NCBI GenBank assembly: GCA_903921665.1
Contig: CAIXQT010000327.1
Location: forward strand, 1-16,302
Origin: an uncultured Opitutia bacterium
GTDB taxonomy: Bacteria > Verrucomicrobiota > Verrucomicrobiia > Opitutales > UBA953
DNA: 16,302 nucleotides
Direction: 5' to 3'
Shown: positions 1 to 6,100 of the stretch, in pieces
How the letters are laid out: the number at the start of each line of letters is the position of its first letter
How positions within the stretch are numbered: position 1 is the stretch's first letter
Program-made: the position numbers and the translations under genes
Notes under the pieces: model-generated
What the model saw: only the letters and a program-made list of their open reading frames with translations
Told to the model about the DNA's origin: nothing
Databases searched by the model: none

Positions 1-531
<531 letters not shown>

Positions 532-560
532 GGGCGGGGCTCGAGTGTCGGTGGGTTGAA

Positions 561-590
561 AAGGGCGTCCGCAAGGACGCCCTTCTTGTT
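561..590 (+). terminator. Rho-independent terminator of nrdA
   Basis: A perfect 10-bp stem, AAGGGCGTCC (561-570) with GGACGCCCTT (575-584), is closed by a GCAA tetraloop (571-574) and followed by the T-rich CTTGTT. It lies 29 nt after the nrdA stop codon. Confidence 0.9.
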
Positions 591-592
591 GG

Positions 593-710
593 GGTAGGGC
601 GGCCATTGCCATGGCCGCCGTTCGCAGCCGCACGTGCGAATAACCGGGCAGACTCTTTAGACAGACCAACCTCCGTCCGCCCACGGACGCGACGCCGTCG
701 CGCCCCTACC
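593..710 (+). repeat. 118-bp GGTAGGG/CCCTACC element, copy 1
   Basis: The element starts GGTAGGG (593-599) and ends CCCTACC (704-710). The left border carries a perfect 8-bp hairpin, GGCGGCCA (598-605) with TGGCCGCC (612-619). The right border carries GGACGCGAC (685-693) against GTCGCGCCC (697-705), with one mismatch. An inner stem CGTCCG-CCCA-CGGACG precedes and overlaps the right hairpin, so the two would compete. The core ACCGGGCAGACT and the block CCAACCTCCGTCCGCCCACG are shared with the copies at 10159-10276 and 14038-14155. Here it sits just after the nrdA terminator. No coding potential and no target-site duplication are seen. Confidence 0.85.
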
Positions 711-717
711 TCAATCC

Positions 718-769
718 GGATCCGGTCTCTGGTTTCCATTTGAGCGCCAACCGCCAACCGCTAACCGCC
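718..769 (+). repeat. Element B (GGTTTCC...AACCGCY heptads), copy 1
   Basis: This begins with the motif GATCCGGTCTCTGGTTTCC and continues through TTTGAGCGCC into three tandem heptads, AACCGCC-AACCGCT-AACCGCC (749-769). The same arrangement recurs at 10098-10152, 13897-13960 and 13983-14024, each time next to a 118-bp element. Copies keep the GGTTTCC(C) and TTTGAG(C/T)GCC parts but differ in heptad number. Confidence 0.75.
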
Positions 770-780
770 TGTTTCGTCCC

Positions 781-826
781 ATACTCTATACTCGATACTC
801 CATACTCCGCTTCTCTATCCTCCCTT
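781..826 (+). repeat. ATACTCN heptad tract and pyrimidine-rich leader before pgl
   Basis: Four tandem heptads ATACTCT-ATACTCG-ATACTCC-ATACTCC occupy 781-808. A pyrimidine-rich stretch ending CTCCCTTC directly before the pgl ATG at 828 follows. There is no purine-rich Shine-Dalgarno sequence. I see no convincing promoter between the nrdA terminator and pgl. Confidence 0.55.
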
Positions 827-827
827 C

Positions 828-1547
828 ATGTCCGATCTCGTCACATCCGCCGGTACGGTCCGCGTCCTGACCCGCGAAGAATCCTTCGCCGACCTGGCGT
901 CCCGTATCAATGCGCTGGCGGCCCGCGGGCCTGCCTCGGTGGGCTTGAGCGGCGGTTCCACGCCCAAGGCCTTCTACGCCTGGGCGGTGCAGACGAAGGC
1001 GCTCAGCGCCGCTTCGATCGAGCGCGTCGATTGGCATGTGAGCGACGAGCGCTGCGTCCCGCTCGCCTCCGATGATTCCAATTTCGGCCATGCCATCCGC
1101 GGCATGCTCGATGCGCTCGGCGTGCCGGCCGCCCGCCGTTTTCCCTGGCCGGTCGAGCTTGCTCCGAACGAAGCCGCGTCTGCCTATGAGGCCGCCTGGA
1201 AGCAGCGCTCACCGACCAAGGCCTTCGACCTCTGTATCCTCGGTCTCGGCGACGACAGCCATGTCGCCTCTCTCTGGCCGCAGTGTCCTCTCATCGGCCA
1301 GAAGACCGGGCCCCGTTTCACCGCCACGGAATGGCCGGGTCGCGGTTGGCGCCTGACGATCACGGAGGCCGGCCTCGCTCAGTGCGCGTCCATCGTCGTG
1401 CTCGTCGGTGGCGCCGCCAAAGCGTCGGCGCTCCGCGCCATCGCGCACGGTGATTCCGCTCCGTCGCTGCACCCCGGACAAGTCCTACGCGCCCATGCCG
1501 GCCGCGTCACTTGGCTGGCTGATCAGGCGGCGGCGGCGTTGCTGTGA
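828..1547 (+). CDS. pgl: 6-phosphogluconolactonase
   Basis: The product (239 aa) hydrolyses 6-phosphogluconolactone to 6-phosphogluconate, the second step of the oxidative pentose phosphate pathway, in the cytoplasm. It belongs to the DevB/NagB-like fold. Family motifs in order are the phosphate-binding SGGSTP at residues 41-46, WHVSDERCVP at 69-78 followed by DDSNF, and LGLGDDSHVASLWP at 138-151. The last is the usual GxGxDGHxASLFP catalytic motif with DGH changed to DSH; the histidine (His145) is kept. The length is normal for the family. The ATG at 828 begins just before the first conserved strand and has only a pyrimidine-rich leader upstream. The 3' end overlaps the tail of the opposing gene at 1507-2235 by 41 nt. 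No zwf or gnd neighbour is visible. Confidence 0.93.
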   Translation: MSDLVTSAGTVRVLTREESFADLASRINALAARGPASVGLSGGSTPKAFYAWAVQTKALSAASIERVDWHVSDERCVPLASDDSNFGHAIRGMLDALGVPAARRFPWPVELAPNEAASAYEAAWKQRSPTKAFDLCILGLGDDSHVASLWPQCPLIGQKTGPRFTATEWPGRGWRLTITEAGLAQCASIVVLVGGAAKASALRAIAHGDSAPSLHPGQVLRAHAGRVTWLADQAAAALL

Positions 1548-2235
1548 GCGGCAAGGTCTTCTGGTAAGAGCCGGAATTCGCGTCGATCACCGTAGCGATG
1601 TGATAGGGCTCGGGATTATGCTGCCCGGGTCCGACGAGCATGACCATGCGCTGTCCGGGGCTGACGACCATGCGATTGCTGCGTGCCATGGTCCATTGAG
1701 GCCCTTCGAGGGCCTCGATCTTGAGTTGGGCGACGATGCGTCGTGCCGCGACCATCGGGTGCCGGCGTGATGCGCCTGCTTCGAGCTCGAGGATCTGCCC
1801 CTCTAGGCTGACGCGAATCTTGCGGGAGGAACGGTTGATCACGAACGTGGCGCCAGGGGGTAGTTCCTCCAATCCTGAGGGTACCAGCCATCCGACCGTG
1901 AGTCGTGCCGGTGAGTTTCCGAGGATCAGGGCGAAGTCTTCGCCCTTCGCCGGAATCGGCAGCTTGAAGGCGGAGAAGCTCGAGCGGGGCGCGGGCGGGG
2001 ACAGCAGGACTTCCAGTGATTCTCCGTGTCGCACCAAGCAGGGATAGTCGATGGCTGATTGGAGCGCATTGACCTGGAGGGTGTTTCCTTGCGGTCGGGT
2101 CACGACCGAGACCTCTCCGGCAGGCAGGTCAGCCCATGAGGTGGTCAGGCGGAAGTTCACGGCCGGAGTGAAGGCGGTGTCCGCAAAGGCACCGCTGACC
2201 ATCCATGACATCACCAAGAGGAGGAGGGATCTCAT
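1507..2235 (-). CDS. Small exported protein, paralogue of the upstream gene; hypothetical
   Basis: The product is 242 aa starting at the ATG at 2233-2235, chosen because MRSLLLLVMSWMVSGAFA is a good Sec signal peptide (cleavage expected after Ala18). A longer upstream in-frame start would add an Arg/Pro-rich stretch overlapping the previous gene's end. The mature protein has no membrane segment and looks beta-rich. Residues about 92-222 align by eye with residues 139-270 of the 304-aa neighbour: FALILGN against ICVILFDN, KIRVSLEGQILELEAG against KVACSLDGKVIQADPG, and ATVIDAN against TSIVDMN. It ends in a Pro-rich tail. It is the last gene of the minus-strand trio, 22 nt behind its paralogue, and its 3' end overlaps pgl by 41 nt. 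I do not recognise the family. A periplasmic or surface partner of the giant prepilin-like protein is inference from context. Confidence 0.8.
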   Translation of the reverse strand: MRSLLLLVMSWMVSGAFADTAFTPAVNFRLTTSWADLPAGEVSVVTRPQGNTLQVNALQSAIDYPCLVRHGESLEVLLSPPAPRSSFSAFKLPIPAKGEDFALILGNSPARLTVGWLVPSGLEELPPGATFVINRSSRKIRVSLEGQILELEAGASRRHPMVAARRIVAQLKIEALEGPQWTMARSNRMVVSPGQRMVMLVGPGQHNPEPYHIATVIDANSGSYQKTLPLTATPPPPDQPAK

Positions 2236-2257
2236 GGGAGGGTCGGCGGGTGGTCGC

Positions 2258-3172
2258 TCAAGCGGCCTTCTTGGGCGCTGCCTTGGTTTCCTTGGGCGCC
2301 TTGGCCGGAGGATTCTCATCGCTGGCCGGAGCGTTGCTGGCGGGCCGCAGGAGGCCTGCGGGGTTGGGATTCATGTCCACGATGCTCGTGACTTCATAAC
2401 GGTCCTCGATGTTATCGCTGGGCCGTTCGATCACGAAGAAGAGCGAGCGTGAGTTGTCGCTCATGATCATGCGCGACATGAAGAGAATCCGGTCTTCGCC
2501 CCCCGTCTCCTGGACCGCCATGGTGATCTGCGGCGCGGCACGCGTCGCGAAGCTGTTGGACGAAAGCACGGCCTTGCCGGGGTCGGCCTGGATGACCTTG
2601 CCATCGAGCGAGCAGGCGACCTTGGCGCCGCTCAGGTTGACGATCTTCAGCGAACCATAGGGGAAGGCGGCCGGCTTGAAGTCGAAGATCCGGAAGTTCG
2701 CGCCACCCTTGCCGTTGTCGAAGAGGATCACGCAGATATCGGTGTCGTCGGGCTTCAGCGGTAGTGTCACGTAAGGTAGCCAGCTGACGATCGGCTTGCC
2801 CTTCTTGTCGACTTCGCCCGTCGCTCCTTTGCGCATGACCGGCACGGTGACCTGGCCGTGGTAGTCGATCGATCCGTTGATCTGCATCTGGGAGATGCCG
2901 ATCGGGACGATGTCGGCTTGGCCTTGGTCATTCTCCTGCTGGATGCCGAGCTCGAGGCCTTCCTTGGGAGCGAGCCACCACATCAAGCGCAGCTTGCAGA
3001 GGTGCTGTTCGATCTCCTTGTCCTTCTTCTTGCCGGCGCCGGCCTTCGGCGAGGCTTTCGACGCGGTCTTAGGGCCGGTGGGCGGATCGATGGACTTAGG
3101 CTCGTTGGCCGCATGGGCGGACGCGCACAGAAGGCCGCCGAGGAGGGCGGCGAGGGCTAAAAAGCGGGGCAT
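2258..3172 (-). CDS. Exported Lys/Ala/Pro-rich protein, hypothetical, paralogue of the downstream gene
   Basis: The product is 304 aa. A clear Sec signal peptide, MPRFLALAALLGGLLCASAHA, spans residues 1-21. A low-complexity Lys/Ala/Pro linker (about 23-53) follows, then a folded beta-rich region (about 55-270) and another low-complexity tail, PPAKAPKETKAAPKKAA. There are no membrane segments after the signal. The folded region contains LKIVNLSGAKVACSLDGKV, SRMIMSDNSRSLFFVIERP and VTSIVDMN, which match parts of the 242-aa protein encoded next. The start codon is only 4 nt beyond the stop of the giant prepilin-like gene, so translation is probably coupled. I do not recognise the family. It is likely periplasmic or surface-associated, and the charged disordered ends may bind a polymer or partner; that function is inference. 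Confidence 0.82.
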   Translation of the reverse strand: MPRFLALAALLGGLLCASAHAANEPKSIDPPTGPKTASKASPKAGAGKKKDKEIEQHLCKLRLMWWLAPKEGLELGIQQENDQGQADIVPIGISQMQINGSIDYHGQVTVPVMRKGATGEVDKKGKPIVSWLPYVTLPLKPDDTDICVILFDNGKGGANFRIFDFKPAAFPYGSLKIVNLSGAKVACSLDGKVIQADPGKAVLSSNSFATRAAPQITMAVQETGGEDRILFMSRMIMSDNSRSLFFVIERPSDNIEDRYEVTSIVDMNPNPAGLLRPASNAPASDENPPAKAPKETKAAPKKAA

Positions 3173-3176
3173 GGGG

Positions 3177-6100
3177 TCAGATTTCGTTGGCGGCGAGCCA
3201 GCGCAGGTTGACGGTCTTGAAGCGACGTCCGAAGACGCGGTTCAGGTTAGCATCGTCGGTGGTCGGGGTCGTGGTGCGCCGTTCGAAGGTCTCGAGGATG
3301 GTCTTGGAGTCGTTGACGACCTTCGGGTCCTTGTCCGTGCCGTCGTTCATGTTGTTGTCGACGCCGCGGTAGGCCAGCTTGCGCCGGTTGGGGTTCACGC
3401 CCGCGGGTCCGATGTATTCGGCCGAGCGTTGGACGACGACCTCGATCCAGGCCTTGCCGATCGAGTTGCCGGAGTTGTCGAGGGCCTCGCCGTAGGCGCG
3501 GATCACGAAGGTGTCGGAGCGCGCGGTCAGGTTGGGCCCGATGGAGTTGAGCACATCCATCTGGGTGACGATGCCCGGGGCACCCAGGGCGGCGGTCACC
3601 TTGGTCTTATCGTTCGTGGTGCTCATCGCGCGGAGCGAGGGGAAGCGGTCCACGTTCGGTACCTCGAGGAAGGGATTCGCCGACGGATAGTTCGGGATTC
3701 TTCGGTTGGTGATCGAATTGAAGTTCATCAGGTTCGCCCCGACCGGCGCCCCGAACGTATTGCCACCGTTGTTGATGGCGGTCTTGTTGATGGGGAAAGA
3801 GCCGGCGTCGGTCGCATCGATGGCCGCCTGCAGGGCGCCCTTGAGGCCGAACGCGTCGTCGTTGATCAGGCGACGATTGACGAAGTCCGCGAGCGACATG
3901 AACGGACCACGGCGGCGGACCTCGCTCACCACGGCCGCGGCGAGCGCGTCGATCTCGTTGTCGTTGAGCTCGCGGTGGCTCGACCAAGGCTTGGTGGCGC
4001 CGGTCGCCGGGGCGGAGTCGAAGGCCCGCGCGAACTTGGTCAGTGCGGTGCTGGTGGAGCTGCCGTTGGCGTTAGGCAGGACTTGGCCTTTCATGCCGGC
4101 CAGCACGGCCTTCCAGGCGGGCTTGGACGTCGAGTTCACGTTGAAGCCGCCGTTGTACAACGACTTCGTCGCGATGAAGGCGGGGTGAGGGAACTCGTCG
4201 GCCTTAGGATAGGTCGTGCTCGCAGGCTTATAGTCCGGCGTGTAGGCCACGCGCTTGTTGGCGAGCGGCAGGTTGCCGGCATCCAGCGCGGACTTCAGCG
4301 AGGCGAACGAGGTAGGGTCGGCCACGCCTTGGGCCTTGAGGTAATCCTCCTGGGCGGTCTTCACGCTGGCGTCGACCGGCAGGTTCGGCCCGGTCGGCCA
4401 ACTGGCGGCGGTGCTGTGGTACGAGGGCGCGTTCAGGTGCAGGCCGCTGAAGAAGTACGAATCCCAGAGCGTGAGGTTGGCCGCGAAGGCGTGGTCGGTG
4501 CGGACGTTGGAGCGGTTGCGGATGACGCCTTCGCCCATCGACTTGCCGGCGAAGCCGTGTTCGGGGATCCAGTATTGGGCCTGGCCGGTCGCGGAGAGCG
4601 CGTTCTTTTCCGCCGTGCTCAGCACCTTGGGTCCGGGCCAGTCGACGATCTTGGTGAGGTCGATGATGCCGGGGTGGGCGAACGACGAACCGACGGTCAA
4701 GTCGGGGTCGGTATTGGTCTGCGCGAAGGCGACGGTGCCGAGCTGGGAAAGCGAGAGCATCGGTCGACGGGGGATCGGGTAAAGGACGACGTTATTCTGC
4801 CCGCCGCTGGCCGCTTCCACGCTGGTACCCCAGAAAGCGTTGTCGCCGTTGAGGTCGATCGGGAGGACGCTGCTGGTCAGGGGAATCTGGCGGGCGATCC
4901 AGCCGACCGGCCCGTGCGCCTTGCCGTCGTAGCCGAAGAGATAGGCTTGTTGGGAGCGCGTGCTGGTGAAGTAAGGATTCATCGGCGCGGCGCGCAGTTC
5001 GGACGGGGTCTGCAGGCGGTCCGTCGCGCCGCTTTGACGGTTGGGCCAGACGTTGAAGGTCGACGGGTACCACCTGTCCTGGGAGGCGGCGGACTCCTTG
5101 GCGCCGCGGACGAGCATGTCGAAGAGCAGCACGGGTTGCTTGGCGATGTTGGAGCCGGTCGATTCCCAGTCGGCGAGGCTTTCGGCGGAAGGGCCTTGCA
5201 CAGGCAGCTTCCCGAACTGGCTTTCGTTCACGGAATTGGCCAGGTCGTCGTAGTAGATCAAGGGGCGATCCTGCTCGGGGTCGCGGCGCGGCCCCCAGTT
5301 GCCTGTCGCCCTGACCTTGAAGTCCCAGGTATCGGCGGGGTTGGCCCAGCGGTCATCCGGGTCGGTCACGAAGCCGCGGTTGGAGTTGCCGAACAAAGGC
5401 CAGCCAGCCGAAAGCGCCTGGAGGTTGAGCAGCAGGGGCTGGTCGACGGTCCACCAGAGATGAGGGGTATCCTCCCCGCCCCTGTAAGCGTTGCTGACCC
5501 GCTCGGTGTCACGGCCGCCGGACCAGCGGCGTTCCCAGTTGAGCGGACGCAGCTGCTTGGCGCTCTTCTGGTTGAGCAGGTAGAAGTTGTAGTGGAGGTT
5601 GCCGTCCATGCCGGAGGTGGCGTTGGTGGCACGGCTTTTGTCGTTGACGATATAGCCTTGCCAATTGGTCCAACCGAAGTTGCGGAACTTCACGAACGGC
5701 TTCTTGCCGACGCGGGTGAGCTCGGCGTTGAGCGAGGGAACCTTGCCGGTCCACCCGGGCAGGTTGATCTTGATGGCACGCGCCGTGGAGCGGGCGTTTT
5801 CCATCCACCACTTCTGCATCAGCGCCTGGAGGTTCGGCGGCGACGCGTTCCAGCCGGGACATTCGTCATCGATCTGCTGATCGGTGAAGTCTTCGCAGAG
5901 CACCGTCGGCTTGCCGGCCGTGTACTGCAGTACGCGAGCCATGCCCACGTAGGTGTTCATCGGGAAGAACATGCGGCTCTGCTGTTCGAACACGAGGTCG
6001 CCAGGGATGGCGACGGGGGCGGTGCCGTCGAGGTTGTTGCGGCGGGTGGCCTGAGACGGAGAGACGATACGGATCTCGCCCGGCTCGAGGCGGAAGACGC

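Noticed and set aside
593..710. 118-bp elements considered as complete insertion sequences or small RNA genes of known class
   Set aside because: No transposase, no target-site duplication visible at any of the four copies, and the fold matches no RNA family I know; kept only as repeats.
749..808. Heptad repeats considered as a CRISPR array
   Set aside because: Units are 7 bp with no spacers and no cas genes nearby.
2236..2319. Upstream start for the 242-aa exported protein
   Set aside because: The added residues are Arg/Pro-rich, overlap the end of the previous gene and would hide the signal peptide.
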